From: Romanomermis culicivorax | Taxonomy: Eukaryota; Nematoda; Enoplea; Mermithida; Mermithidae | Length of the DNA stretch: 64,000 bases | Assembly (NCBI GenBank): GCA_963922205.1 | Contig: CAWUHX010000010.1 | Location: 1,116,001-1,180,000 of the forward strand | Reading direction: 5' to 3' | Shown here: positions 44,300 to 64,000 of the stretch, in pieces | Layout: every line of letters starts with the position of its first letter | How positions within the stretch are numbered: the first letter of the stretch is position 1 | The notes under the pieces: model-generated | What the model saw: the letters and a program-made list of their open reading frames with translations, nothing else | Databases searched by the model: none | Told to the model about the DNA's origin: nothing | Made by a program: the position numbers and the translations under genes

Positions 44300-47200
44300 T
44301 TATTTAAATATCGATTTTCGGTAATAATTTAATTCGGCTAAGCTTTCTCTAATATCGTCCATAGCTCTTAAAAGTCGAAAGTGATGGTCGAAAATAAAAC
44401 GAGTAACAGTAAAAGCAGGTGAAAGTGAGACACTTTAAATTTTCTATCAGGAATTTAAGCTGAAAATTTTACGTAAGTAAAAAGCTAAGAGAGTGGTAAT
44501 TTTCGGTAAGAAATCAATATCTAAGCAATAATAATAAGCTAAAATTTCATGGGCCACCTTCTCACCTATGTGTAATTTTCTTTTTCGGGGCATTTTTATA
44601 CTCCGACGGATACCATGATCTGGAAAATGAAAGGAAACATGATAGAAATGTCAAATTCACCAACTAAAATTTTAAAGGCTAAGTGTAGTGTAAGCTTTTT
44701 AGCTCACGAATCTAAAATTATTGTCCGCTATTTGGTCAGAAGAGGCATGCGGATCAACTTTCGAAGCATTTAATCATCACAATAGTAGTTTAGTAAATAG
44801 AACGAAAATTGTAGTCGAGGTGGCGTATTTCAAAACTATGATCTCAGACTAATCGACGACAAACTCCCACTGGAGGTGTTTAAATTTACCTGCAAATTTC
44901 TTTAATACTAGAAACGTCGACGATTCTGTAATGTAAATGAGCTGCTAATCGAGGCATATATTTCAAAATAAAACTGCGATCTACGTGAACCGAATTTCCG
45001 GCCAATGGACAAACACGCGGATTGGTATGCGTTCGGACAAAATCCAAAACTAAATTCTCCGCTTCTTCCAATTTAATATTACTATCCAATACTGACCTAA
45101 CAAGACCGCTCTATACAAATAAGAGATGATATAATAGAAGAAAATGAACAGATAATCCGGACAGCGAGAAAATGTTAACTCATTTGCAATGAATTAAAAA
45201 TAATTCGGATGGAGTTTTATGTAGAAAGTTCCGAGGATTAGGCATTTATCATGTCTGACAATTTCGGGTCGGGTCAGGCAGTAAAAATATCAGGATGGGT
45301 CACGGGACAACACTTTTTTTCGATTTTGAGAAATGCAATGAGGTATGTTCATACTTCTGACTTCCTGATAAAGGTGCATAATGTTCCACTTTTCTCACAC
45401 AAGCGAGTCGTAGCACATTCACCATAAATAATCGAACTCATTGATGTAAAGAATATATTTCGATTCAGTCGATAAGTCGCGAGCCAAAGCTACAATTATG
45501 TTGTGCTTCGTGCTGAGCAGCTGATGATGATGCTTCACTTTTAATTTGTTATGGAAGGAATCAACGACATTCGATGCTAGTCAGAGCTCGCACCAGAAAC
45601 TAATTTATGGCATAGATCAAGATATCCATGAGTAAGGGGTTCGTTAAACTTCTTTTATAATATGATGACGGTGGCCGATGTGGAGTGTTCCGTCATTTGA
45701 TATATATATTCCAAAAAACACCAATATATCTCCATAGCATTTGATTTCATGACATTTCGGATCAGTGATGAACAATGACAGAAGCTCTTTCAGGTCGAGA
45801 ATCCAACTTTTACAGATTGGAGAGAGATTTCTTACTTTACTTTCTCAGTGTAAAAGTTTCACAGCAAAGTTATTACTAGACAGTAGTCGACTTATCGGTT
45901 TTCCTGCAGAAAATTCGCTTTCGATCGGGATAGGCATTGATATCAAAATTACACAAAAAAGAGGTCAAATCAAAAAAATCTGATCAGCCATTTACACAGT
46001 AGGGCCTGTTCTTTGAATCTTACATTTAGGAAGGCCAGTATAATTAATTAATTATAGATATTAGAAAATCCACTCAACTCTATTACTTGGAAAGCTTACT
46101 CTTGCATGTTGCTCTTTGCACCAATCGTCCATAGCATCCAAAACCGATCTCGGCTGGTTAATAATCAACGAAGGACCCTGCAATTAAGTAGAAAGTTTCA
46201 GTGTGAAAAATTTATGAAAAAACTTATCGAACTTCGGCAACAATCTTCAGGTCATCTTTTTCGGAAATTAAGCATGCTATTTCTAAGATATGACAAGTCG
46301 CGGGGTCCAAGCCACTCATCTAAATGAGGAAAGAGAAAACGTGATAAACAGCACACAAATAGATTAATCTGGATATCAGGTTACAATAATTTAGCCCATC
46401 ATCTTGTTCAGAAAGTTATGCTAATCATTTTTCATTGATGCGGAATTAGCGGAAATCATTCCTGAAGGCGTGGGATGCTGCTGAAGATTGAGCGACGAGA
46501 AGTATAAGTTACTTTTTAATAGAACTAACATACATGAACAAGAACAAGCCTAAGCCTAAGAATTGAGTAATGTAAACTGATGTTGGTGCAAAGATTACTA
46601 TTTGCCCCAAATTAACCGGAACTAGAGTACATTGCCTCTCATTTAACCAACTTAATTTTTAGACTTAGCCTTCGGGCGGAACGGAGCCACGTAGGCGGGC
46701 ACGTAGCGCCCGTCTCGTTAGGCTTCTTCAAAATTAAGTCCATTCTGATAGTTGTGCACGGAGTGTGCAAGGATGGGTGCTTTTTTCTGCATTTACCGGT
46801 TCACACATCTAAGTTTACACTTAGATATTTACAGTGCCAAAAAGATTTTTAGGGTGGGTGGCTGATGGACCGAGGCGGGTTAATTACGTTTGGGTACGTT
46901 GCCTATAGATACACGCTGTATAAACGTTACACGTTAAAAAACTTGGAAAAAATTCAAGGATCGCTAAAGTACATAAAAACCACAAAAAACATATATCAAT
47001 ATACACCCATACCTGTACTTGGGGGAGGAGGGGTTGGGGGGGACCCCCCCCCAACTCGGCCAACCCTATACCCAAAATCATTTCCCCCCCAACCCCCCCC
47101 CCCCAGTTGGGGAAAAATTAAAAAAATTTGCCAAAAAGTGTACGTTTTTTGGCCTTTTTGGGGAAAAATTTCGACTTTTTCCTACCCCCCCCAACTGGTC

Positions 47201-48588
47201 AGGGGTCTTACAGGTATGTATACACCTACCCTGAAAACTATTTTTGACATTGTAAGTAAAAAAGTGCAAACTTGCATGTGAAACTAGTAAATTCAGGAAA
47301 AAACACCCATCCTTGTACACTTCGTGCACAGCTATCAGAGTGGATTTTATTTCGAAGATGCCCCTGACGGGACTTACGTAGCTCCGCTGGCTCTAGGCCT
47401 TAGAATTAAACATGTAAATGATAGGCAATCGCTGTTTTTTTAGCGCGGCGGTAATAAAACATCGACCGCGCTAATGAAACATTTTGATCATTAGCGCTGC
47501 GCGCTTATGACCAAATTTTTATTTCCGAGTTTACTATGATGAATATAGGTAGGTACGTTTTAAAGAACGCTGTCAAAAAATAAGTTTACGATAACACTAA
47601 CTTGATCACTAATGTAAAAAAAGAAACTGCTGTGCACTAATAAATTTTTTTTGCGCTAATGGAGTCAAACTGCCATTAGTGGCACTGCTAATGGGTGTGC
47701 CGCCAAAAAACACTACAGGCAATACACTGTAGTTCATATTACTTTGGGGCAGATGGTCATTTTTACACTAACACCAGTTTTAACTATCTTATACTCCGCG
47801 TTTACATACACGTTGAATTCATCCCCTACGTCGCCTAACAGCGATTCTCAATACAGCTATTATCAGTACAGAAAAGTCTCAATACGGCGATTATCGAAAC
47901 AGCGAACTCTCGGGATAGATCCTCAAAATAGGGAATTCTCAAAAAAGTTATCTATATGAAAAAATGGAGTACTTTATTCAGGCTTCCGCCCTAAGCCTAA
48001 GCTTAAGTCTTGACCCAAGGCTAAACATTAGCCTAAGCTTATACTCAAGGATAAGCCTGAGCAAGCCTAAGCCTATAAGCCTAACCCTGAGCGCAAGTCT
48101 AAGCTCAAGCTGACAGATATTTTTTTGTAATTTTGGAATGATCCGTTCGTGCATACCTAACCGCAACTGCAGCACATGCGAAGCTTAGATGGCGAAATCC
48201 AACTAAGAATAAACTATCTCAACTAGCAAAAACTATTTTACTAGGTATACCTAAGTTGCATATTTATTGTATCTGTGCGTTTCCTCTAATGCATAGAACT
48301 GTTTACTTCTCGCTATATTGAGAATTGCTGCTTTGAGACTTCGCTGTAATGAGAATCGCTGATTTGGGTCTCACTATTTTGAGTTTCGCTGTTTTAGGAA
48401 CACGCCTACCATCTCACCTCACAATCAATCCATATCAACCTATTGTCCTTGGGATCATCAGGGACTTTTTCATTCGATACAATACCATTGATACTTGGAG
48501 TGGACTTCGTGAGACTTGCCATTTCAGATGTCATAACGAACTTTTTCACTGTTCGACGTAATATGGCATGGAATCGATTGAACATCAA
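44300..48588 (-). CDS. REXO2: Oligoribonuclease, REXO2 type (225 aa, six exons)
   Basis: 3'-5' exoribonuclease that degrades RNA oligomers of 2-5 nt in mitochondria and cytosol. Exons: 48588-48418, 46319-46233, 46177-46100, 45110-44890, 44619-44566, 44366-44300; every junction is in phase. DEDDh residues: Asp55 and Glu57 (LIWIDCE|MSGLD across the first junction), Asp156 (GNSVHVDRSF), His203 and Asp207 (HRAMDDI). Other signatures are CPLAGNSVH, KYMP, LHYRIVDVSSIKE and NYYRKSIFK at the end. The basic, Ser-rich N-terminus (MMFNRFHAILRRTVKKF) fits a mitochondrial targeting peptide. The exon 2 donor (GTTCG) is weak. Intron 1 (2.1 kb) is filled with small inverted-repeat elements. It lies 619 bp downstream of the ubiquitin gene on the same strand, so co-transcription is possible. 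Confidence 0.93.
46660..47420. mobile_element. Inverted-repeat element in the REXO2 intron
   Basis: The inner arms 46741-46779 and 47304-47342 are inverted copies (ATTCTGATAGTTGTGCACGG against CCGTGCACAACTATCAGAAT, few mismatches). Weaker pairing continues outwards to about 46660 and 47420. There is no protein-coding potential. A smaller element of another family (47008-47218) is inserted inside it. Confidence 0.65.
47008..47218. repeat. CATACCTGTA element, copy with both ends
   Basis: It begins CATACCTGTA and ends TTACAGGTATG. Inside are G- and C-runs on both sides (GGGGGAGGAGGGGTTGGGG; CCCCCCAACTGGTC) around a core GGCCAAAAAA/TTTTTTGGCC-like stretch. It is 211 bp with no coding capacity. 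Relatives: 2658, 51302, 53751, 58807, 62869, 63382. Confidence 0.75.
47430..47715. repeat. GCGCTAAT-rich inverted-repeat element
   Basis: Ends GCTGTTTTTTTAGCGCGGCG and GGGTGTGCCGCCAAAAAACA are roughly inverted. The inside repeats GCGCTAATG/CATTAGCGC at least five times. Related GTGCTAAT motifs are scattered at 60200, 62150, 62790 and 63260. Confidence 0.5.
47838..48400. repeat. Inverted element with tandem GAATCGCTG units and a telomere-like core
   Basis: The left arm (47838-47945) repeats AGCGATTCTCAATAC-type units; the right arm (48310-48400) carries the inverse ATTGAGAATCGCTG. Between them, 47975-48110 is built of degenerate AAGCCT/CTAAGC hexamers. It lies wholly in REXO2 intron 1, ending 17 bp from the exon 1 donor. 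Confidence 0.55.
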
Positions 48589-49206
48589 AATTCCTGAGAG
48601 GATTAAAAATATTTAGGATTGCACAACAAAAAATACAGAATATGGATAAAAACCGTGTATACTAGGTGCGTGAGAGAAAACAAGCCACACATTACTTGTT
48701 TTGTCTCCTTTTCACCCTAGTGTTTCATCTCCACTTTTTTTGTTTTTCTCGATTTAGCTTCTCTAGTTTTCATTATTTCGTTTCTTTTAACGGAAAACAT
48801 ATCTAGAAATTCAACACTTTTTAAGCGGGCAAGATAAATAATTGTTCATTTGAACAAAAATTCTACTAAGTTCCTTTCATTCACTTAATGCACATTTCTC
48901 TACGTGTCAAGTCGCACAACTATTAGATCAGATGAATTAATTTTGAGAAAATTCAAGGAATTAAAAAATGATCACCAAAATCGTCAAATCAGGACTATTT
49001 TTCTCTATCCGGCTTGATTTTTGAACCGCACACTTCATATACAACATTTGATTTAAAAATTCCACGGCCACATTCCAGGTGAGCATTTTCAAATAAAGCG
49101 CATATCATGTGACAATTATCTTTATTTCCACATTTGACCAATTTTAATAACAGAAAACATCGGCACAATAAATCGTAAAATCGGTTCTTCCTTGGTGGCG
49201 AATTTT

Positions 49207-57618
<8,412 letters not shown>

Positions 57619-57910
57619 CTAGGCGTAAAGTCCAACTATGTTGCAAACTATACGATTTCAATTCACTGAATTATACAGTAAATAACGCTGTCATTTTCTG
57701 CAATATTAGTAGAGTTATACTTCTGTAGAAATTATATGGGAAGATTTACAATAGTGGATAGATTCTAGCGAGCATAGAACTTTCGACTACAAAGTTCAAT
57801 TAGTCGGGGGGTATGAGATGTGTTCCGTCACTTACTTCCAGATGTTTAAAGTTAGGTATATCTAGTTACATTGTTTTTATAGTTTGACTCAAATCTACTG
57901 TGTGGAATGA

Positions 57911-57934
57911 CGCACAGCGCGCGCGGCGCGCGCC
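57911..57934. promoter_or_regulatory. CpG palindrome upstream of the ubiquitin gene
   Basis: AGCGCGCGCGGCGCGCGCCC lies about 310 bp upstream of the ubiquitin ATG (minus strand), an alternating purine-pyrimidine, self-complementary run in otherwise AT-rich DNA. It may be part of the promoter; no protein site is proposed. Confidence 0.35.
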
Positions 57935-58806
57935 CGTCAGTTCGTCACAATTTTTTTTCCTCAATCGACCATTTTTGGGGAATTTTTTTCGAAATTGAGG
58001 AAAATTTTTTGATGGTTTTCTGTTCGAAGGTGCATTTTACGCGTTAGAAAATTGAAAATTGTTGAAATTTTTCGGCGCTTCGCAATGAATTTTAATTATT
58101 TAATAATTTTTCTATATTATTCCAACGCGTGGTTAGACAATGTCATTCTAGATAATGATTATAGCTTTTAATTATCAATATATTATGGATAAATGTTTGA
58201 GCCTATGTCGTTTTTTGAGAATTTGACGAAAAGCAAAATTTTTCTCGGTTATTTTGCCAAAGTTTTTTTGCGGTCTTTAAAAAGATTTTGACATTTGCGT
58301 GATTAAAACATTTTGAGTTCAAGTGGGAATTCTTGCTGGTTGAAAAATCAAAATTCTTGGTTGCCTTTCTAGTTTTTGATTTGAATTGTAGTCTGCCCGA
58401 CTAACAATTCATTGAATTCACTGAAAAATTAAATCTTCTATTTAGGAAATAAAAGTTGAAAAGGCTCATTTTCGAGCGTTCTAGAATATCAAAATCCCAG
58501 AAAAGATTTCGGTCTTACCAATCTTTTCATTTTCTCTTCAAAACTCAAAAAATTTGGTTTCAAAAGCATGAAACCGAAGCGAATCGAATGAAATAGAAGA
58601 AACCAGCTTTTGATATTTTTTCCGATAAAATTAAGCTAATTTATTGATTTTAGAGTGAACAACCAAAAATTTATTTGTGCAACCAAAATTTTTCCCCAAG
58701 TTGCTCATTGGAACATAGCTTTTGCAGAAAAAAAGCCCTGTGGTTCAGTTCATACCTTTATGTCAGATTCTCAGCTATTCAGAATCAGTTTTAAAATTAT
58801 ATTTTT

Positions 58807-58972
58807 CATACCTGTAAGAGGTCCGACCAGTTGGGAGGGGGTAAATCCGAAATTTTGGGGGAGGAGGTCGAAAAAAGTCGAAATTTTTCCCAAAAAAGGC
58901 CAAAAACATACACTTTTTTTGCCAATTTTTTTTAAAATTTTTTTCCAAACTGAGAGGGGGGGGGGGGGGTCG
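58807..58972. repeat. CATACCTGTA element with long G-run
   Basis: It starts CATACCTGTAAGAGGTCCGA, has the family core (GAAATTTTTCCCAAAAAAGG, CCAAAAACATACACTTTTTT) and ends in a run of 14 G before the next element. The right terminal TTACAGGTATG is lost. Confidence 0.7.
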
Positions 58973-58973
58973 G

Positions 58974-59395
58974 CCTAAAACCTTCCCGCAGTTTTCAGTG
59001 TGTTTCTGGTGGAAAATAATTTTTTTGTGCCATTGGCACAAATTTTTTTGGCCTCTTGTGCCCATTGGCACAAATGTCCGTGCACAAAAAAAAAACGCTG
59101 CAAAAAGGTTTTTCATTTTAGAACGCATAAAAATGCATTTCTGGATAGAAAACGCCTAAACCTGGTCAAAAGAGCAGTCAGACTCCAAGTTGTACTGCGC
59201 AACTTGGCAGAAAAAAATTGATTGCACAGCCCTAAATTTGGTTGCTGTGTGCCGAAAAAATCCTGGGGGCAGCGTTTTTTTTTGTGCACGGACATTTGTA
59301 CCAATTGGCACAAGAGGCCAAAAAAATGTGTGCCAATGGCACAAAATTTTTTTTTCTACTAAGAGATATGCTGAAAACTGCGGAAAGGTTTTAGG
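58974..59395. mobile_element. Fold-back element with TTGGCACAAATG repeats
   Basis: The ends CCTAAAACCTTCCCGCAGTT and AACTGCGGAAAGGTTTTAGG are inverted copies. The arms (about 130 bp) also share GCCATTGGCACAAA, TTGGCCTCTTGTGCC and GTCCGTGCACAAAAA; the loop is about 155 bp. No coding sequence. Fragments of the same family lie near 53690 and 59890-59950. Confidence 0.75.
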
Positions 59396-59984
59396 ATGAA
59401 CCAAAAGTTTCATATAAAGTTAACAACGTTTACTTAACGCATTAATTGTTTTAAAATCGTGCCCAACATATTTTTTTAGCTAACCATGTTAGTGAGATGA
59501 GAAAAAACTTTGCAAAAGAATAGTTCACGACGACTTAAAAAGAAATGGACTGCTGAGAAAATTCAAATAACTCTAGAGTTGTTCAGGAAGTTCAAATTAA
59601 TTCAATTTTCCACTACGAATATAATATTTAACAACAATATAAAGACTAGAATGTAAAGACTTTTCATTCGTTAGTCATTGGCAGCCTATAAAGTTTACTG
59701 CAACGATACTAATACACTGTTCGAACAAAAATTGTTCGCGTTCGGGTCAAATAGGCGGATAGGAAATATTATATTCATTGAGTCGGCGCGAAGAAATTTT
59801 TTGAATTTTCAACCCCTAAAACGTCTAAAAATCAAGGAAATTTAATGTTTGACCAGCTAAAAATTTCGTGCCAATTCTCGCAAACGCTCAAAATTTTTTG
59901 TGCCATTCCGAATTGTTGTGTGCCAAAAACGATGTTTTGGCACAAAAAAACACTGGGCGTGACCGTTAGCATATCTACCTACTG

Positions 59985-60630
59985 ACTAATTAATGCTGAA
60001 CAGTTTCTATCAATCAAGTTAGCTCGTCTCATTTTTTAATCGTTTACAGTCAGCATTTCGCCGAAAATTGAGATTTTTTGTCAATTCTATTAATTTTTTC
60101 TCCCGGAGCCTGCAATTTTTGATAAGTTTTCAGTATGAGATTTTGGATTTGTAGACGATAAACATTGAACCATGGTTATTTTTTCAGCACGGTACTAATG
60201 AAACCAGAGCTGTGCTAATAGAAATTTCAGACGTTAGCAGGCGTGTTAATGACTGAAAATGATAAAAATTTCAAGAAAAGTTCGAGGAAAAAATTATATG
60301 GAAGATGTCAACAAATCAGGCCAAATTTTTTTTAAATTTTTTCGGTTTTTTCTAAAATCCACACCATGTACGAAAATTCGCACCGGATAGAGGGACAAAT
60401 CACACGTTACCAGGTTGATTTTAATTTATTTCTCGACGCTGTTAAAGTTCATCTTTCAGCGTTTTAGAAAGTGAAAATCTGAATATTTTCCGAGAGCTCC
60501 GCGCTGGACTAAGAAATGAATAAAATTGAATAATTCTAATCGGGACCACAGAAATGCTAATAGCGGATAAATTCCTGAGAACTTTATCGTTAATATGTTT
60601 TCTGTTTCTGTAGAACACCAATATATTATT
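59985..60630. repeat. Right arm of the long inverted repeat
   Basis: Reverse-complement partner of 56545-57260, lacking the fold-back MITE. It begins with TTTCTATCAATCAAGTTAGC and ends with the mirror of TATTAACGAT. Confidence 0.6.
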
Positions 60631-60731
60631 CATCAGCTCAATTCGACTGTAATTGCAGGTTACTGACTCCAAAAATATCAGAATGCTTTAATATGCTCCT
60701 AAAATGCAGAAAAAAGCATCCCTGGCCTCTA

Positions 60732-61782
60732 GGGATGCAACGGGTACCCGAACCCGAATAAAACGCTTCTCAGATACCCGAACCGAACCGGAATAGTTTT
60801 GACACTTTTTTCGGGTTTTGTTCGGGTTTATATGAGACTTTAGAGCACCTAATTCTGGAAAATCAATTCATCAACAACAATATTTACTTATCAATATTTG
60901 TAATTGCATTTTACCAAATTAATTTTAACAAATAATAATTTTTCAGCAGTTTCACCCTTCATTCTGTTTGGACTTTATTCATAAATTAGACATGCATGGC
61001 TATGCAATCTTTCTGAGAGCAATGATGCGGGTGGTGATGCAAATATCTTCTTTCATCACGCACCAAAATTGGAAAATCTTTTTTATTTAATGGCCACCAA
61101 TCTAAAGGGTATTCATGAATCCTTAGTCGTTTCTTCTTTTTGTAATTTTCAATTTCCTGAAAGCTATATTGAAGTATATATGATTGAGGAAGCATGTTCA
61201 AGATTACCATATTAAGCTTAACTATATTGGCTTGTTGAGTATTTTCTTCTAAACTGTTATCTGATTCCTGAGCAATGTCTTCCATACTCAAGCCTGCGGA
61301 AGTTGTAGATGGTTTTGTTTTGTTTCATTTCTTCATTGGCTGAGGTTATATATCTATTGCACTTTGTTTAACATATTTTTCAATGAGACTGGTCACCAGT
61401 CTTACCATTGAATTTTTGGGAAAAAAATTATTCTTGTAACATGGATCAAGGTATGTTGCGATGTGACAATGTGCATTCTGAAATGTCATTGCTCCTTTAA
61501 ACGTGCGCTCAGCTTTCTACTGTATTTTTTTCTTACTCATTCTGTTCTACATTTCCAAATCGTTTTTCCATACCTTCAAAAATCGTGTCAACAAAAGTAC
61601 CGATACTTTATTATATGAGAAGCATTGACACAATGAACATAACCCATGTACAAGTATGCATACTGCAATGCAGTAATACAAGAAAAAAGTTAACCTATGT
61701 TTATTGAATTACCCGAACCTGAGTAATTTTAGGATCAATACCCGAACCCGAATAAATCGAAATTCACTACCCGTTGCATCCC
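60732..61782 (-). mobile_element. Third hAT-like element (1.05 kb) with CGGGTACCCGAACCCG ends
   Basis: The ends GGGATGCAACGGGTACCCGA and, inverted, GGGATGCAACGGGTAGTG form the terminal repeats; further ACCCGAACC(C/T)GA motifs sit just inside. The flanks CTGGCCTC and GTGGCCGC agree in 6 of 8 bases, fitting the 8-bp target duplication of hAT elements. A dimerisation-domain remnant is encoded on the minus strand (60986-61291). Confidence 0.7.
60986..61291 (-). pseudogene. hAT transposase dimerisation-domain remnant
   Basis: A 101-codon frame contains EYPLDWWPLNKKDFPILVRD followed by RRYLHHHP, which fits the '(D/E)PL.WW......FP.L...AR.YL..P' signature of the hAT C-terminal dimerisation domain. 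The usual 'S.SER.FS' continuation and all catalytic parts are missing, so it is a fragment. Confidence 0.65.
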
Positions 61783-62181
61783 AAGTGGCCGCATAATAAA
61801 CGTTTTTTGAAACGTGGAAAAATTTTTAAAAATGAGAAAAAATTTTGGGTTCGGTTCTCATACGGAAAAAATCTCTGAGAAAAAGATGGTCTTAAGAACA
61901 GGAAGAAATTATTAAGCGAGCCTTTAACCCAGGTTATTTTGCCAGCAGCCTAATTTCGGACTGTGCAACCAACTTTTTCCTACTTTGCTCAGTGCAACTT
62001 TATACTGCCCTTTTGATTAGGTTATAGGATTTCTTGTCTGGCCGGAGATGCATTTCTATGCATTATAAAATGGAAAATAGGTACTGAAAATTCATTTCAT
62101 TTATAATTTCTTATATCATTTCAAATCAGGGTTATTTTTAGCGCGAATCCCATTAGCACTCGTGCTAATAAAAAGATATTT

Positions 62182-62469
62182 ATGATTCTGGAATATTTTA
62201 CAACAGTATGGAACCCTCATTCTGCTACTGACATCCAATATTTAGAAGATATTCAGAGAAAATTCACTAAAAGAGTAATGGGCTTCAGATCAGGGTTATC
62301 TTATGATCAAAGACTTGAGGAGTTAAAATTTAAAAAACTTGAGACTCGTAGATTGCACTTTGCCCTTTCTATGATGTTTAACATAATACGTGATAAATCA
62401 CACCTAGATTTTGATAAACATTTTTCTTTAAATGTCAATGTCGTTCGCCAAATAACAATTTTAAACTAA
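62182..62469 (+). pseudogene. LINE reverse transcriptase C-terminal fragment
   Basis: The frame starts ILEYFTTVWNPHSATDIQYL and continues EDIQRKFTKRVMGF, YDQRLEELKFKKLETRRLHF, the standard C-terminal region after the reverse transcriptase of CR1/Jockey-like non-LTR elements. It is 95 codons, truncated at both sides, with no endonuclease nearby. Confidence 0.8.
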
Positions 62470-62868
62470 ATCAAAATTTTGCTCGCAGTTCATCTTTTAA
62501 ATTTGATTTTTTAATAGATATATCAGTACTTGGAACTACTTACCAAGTGAAGTCGTTAATGCCATGCCTCTAGTTTGCACTCATTTCAGGATAAACTTAG
62601 GTTTCTACAAATATGAAATCCACGGGGAGTATGCATCAGATGTTACATCTGTAACCTGCGTACCCTATTGCGTTTACGTTCTTTATTTACTGTAGTTTAG
62701 CTTCGTTTATTTTATATGTTTGCTTAATTTATTTAAACTATTTTGCCTCATATTAGGCGTAATAAACTTAATATTATCATATTTCATTAGCACAGTTAGC
62801 ACGGTTGAGAAATGGTACTCTGTTGGTCTGAAACTAATGTAATTCTAATAACCTGTCTATATTGTATT

Positions 62869-63044
62869 CATACCTATAAGAGGTCCGACCAGAGTGGGGG
62901 GGGGTCGAAAACGTCGAAATTTTTCCCAAAAAAGGCCAAAAACATACACTTTTTTGCCATTTCTTTCAAACTGGTGGGGGGTTGGGTATATGGTTGGCCA
63001 AGTTGGGGGGGGTCCCCCCCAACCCCCTCTCAATTACAGGTATG
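62869..63044. repeat. CATACCTGTA element, near-complete copy
   Basis: It starts CATACCTATAAGAGGTCCGA and ends CAATTACAGGTATG, with the family core (AAATTTTTCCCAAAAAAGGC) and G/C-runs including GTTGGGGGGGGTCCCCCCCA, which is itself a palindrome able to form a hairpin. 176 bp. Confidence 0.75.
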
Positions 63045-63381
63045 ATTGTATTATCGATTCATGGAATTATGCTTGATGTTGATACTTTCAAAGGAAATTT
63101 TAACCAAAAAAAGCATTCCGGGTGAATTTTTCATTTTGCTAAAGTTATGGAATAAATCTTAGAAAATGACGATTTTTTATTTTTTACCACAATTTGTCGA
63201 TATCTTCCATCTAATTTTCTTCTCGAACTTTTCTTAAAATTTTCCCATTTTCAGTCATTAGCACTTTGGCACCGTGCTAAAAAAAGAACCATGTTTCAAA
63301 TGCGGGGTCACAAAATGTCGTTCTTGCTTATGCTTATAGCTTTTAAACATCAACATATGGATAAATGTTTGAGCTCGTATT

Positions 63382-63407
63382 CATACTTGTAAGGGGTCCG
63401 ACCAGTT
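63382..63407. repeat. Terminal fragment of the CATACCTGTA family
   Basis: CATACTTGTAAGGGGTCCGACCAG matches the left end of the copies at 58807 and 62869; nothing of the core follows. Confidence 0.55.
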
Positions 63408-63599
63408 TTTGTCACTTCAGGTGATAGTTCAACAGTGTGCTAAAATCGAATTCAATCAATGATTTTTATAGATTCGGATCTATATTTATCTTAGACAATG
63501 AAAAAATCCCTAAATATCTTCAAAAGCAGTTTAATAAAGACTTATCAATCAAATTTGATTTTTTAAAAGTCCTATTGACCTATTGACTATTTGAACCCT

Positions 63600-64000
63600 A
63601 CTCTGTCTCTCGGGCCTTATGGTCTATGTGCCTTTTTTTCTGAAAAAATTATATTTAGTTGTGGCAGAACTCTTGAGAATAATTTTTGAAATTTCATTAG
63701 AACTGGAGAATTACCAAATATTTGGAAAACATCAATTATGGTACCTATTTTCAAAAAAAGGACCCAGCAAGAGTAGAAAATAACGGACCGGTTTTTTTAT
63801 GTCGTATCTCATGCAAGGGTATGGAAAGTATTATAAATGTAGACCTGATAGCCTATTTCGAATCAAATAATTTTCTGAGTGATAGACAATTTGGATTTAG
63901 AAAGAAAAAATCTTGTGTTCTACAGCTTTTAAGTTGTAAAACATTATGGGCTAAAAATTTGAATAAAAAAGTAGCCATAGATTTAATTCATATCGATTTT
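63600..64000 (+). pseudogene. LINE reverse transcriptase fragment, running off the window
   Basis: Three frames together show the start of the non-LTR reverse transcriptase: TGELPNIWKTSIMVPIFKK, then after a frameshift in the A-run near 63755, FLCRISCKGMESIINV and FLSDRQFGFRKKKSCVLQLL, continuing to the window edge (KVAIDLIHIDF, around the first catalytic Asp). Earlier codons are also frameshifted. It is dead; the C-terminal fragment at 62182 may come from the same family but lies upstream, so it is a separate insertion. Confidence 0.8.

Noticed and set aside
47838-48400. Possible CRISPR-like regular repeats
   Set aside because: Units are degenerate, spacers are not of constant length and the array is inverted between two arms; it is a eukaryotic inverted-repeat element.
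62812-63076. Gly/Trp-rich frames near the right end
   Set aside because: They arise from G-runs of the CATACCTGTA element in three frames.

Overview
The window looks like a gene-poor, AT-rich, transposon-filled stretch of an animal genome, most likely a nematode. The grounds are TTTCAG-type 3' splice sites, a tract of degenerate AAGCCT/TTAGGC-like hexamers, and a Maverick/Polinton of the kind described from nematodes. Its ubiquitin has Pro19, which as I recall differs from the Caenorhabditis form, so a nematode outside that genus is my best guess. This assignment is an inference.

Layout. (1) 1-5829: no host gene; a probable solo LTR (62-649), a small inverted-repeat element and dispersed repeats. 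(2) 5830-15244 (+): a complete five-exon biogenic-amine-type GPCR of 582 aa; introns of 1-2.6 kb, one filled with TTTTA and TTTTCC microsatellites. (3) 15245-17689: repeats and three unassigned candidate exons. (4) 17690-37416: one Maverick/Polinton, 19.7 kb, with 776-bp terminal inverted repeats (AGTAGTAAGG...CCTTACTACT). (5) 37986-57603 (-): three host genes in a row: a Ly6-like GPI-anchored protein, a REXO2-type oligoribonuclease and a ubiquitin-ribosomal protein eL40 fusion. Their introns and spacers are full of decayed hAT elements, LTRs and small inverted-repeat elements. (6) 57604-64000: transposon debris, including a third hAT remnant and two LINE reverse-transcriptase fragments.

The Polinton. 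Its minus strand carries, in transcription order from 30476 down to 20895: a 385-aa orphan, packaging ATPase, type II membrane protein, 134-aa orphan, a small Cys-rich/hydrophobic protein, a 293-aa conserved Polinton protein, chromodomain integrase, adenain-like protease, two-TM protein, penton-like minor capsid protein, basic core-like protein and major capsid protein. On the plus strand lie the 11-exon protein-primed DNA polymerase B (31287-36091) and, alone in the left arm, a GC-rich spliced small gene (19532-20313) that I cannot match to any Polinton gene. The morphogenesis and integration genes look intact. The polymerase is broken by one in-frame TGA (codon 477 of 1425), so this copy probably cannot replicate by itself. 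All thirteen Polinton introns outside the left-arm gene are 50-60 bp, whereas most host introns run to hundreds or thousands of bp. A repeated GGNGGAGCTAT motif stands in the two gaps upstream of the minus-strand gene blocks and may be a shared promoter element.
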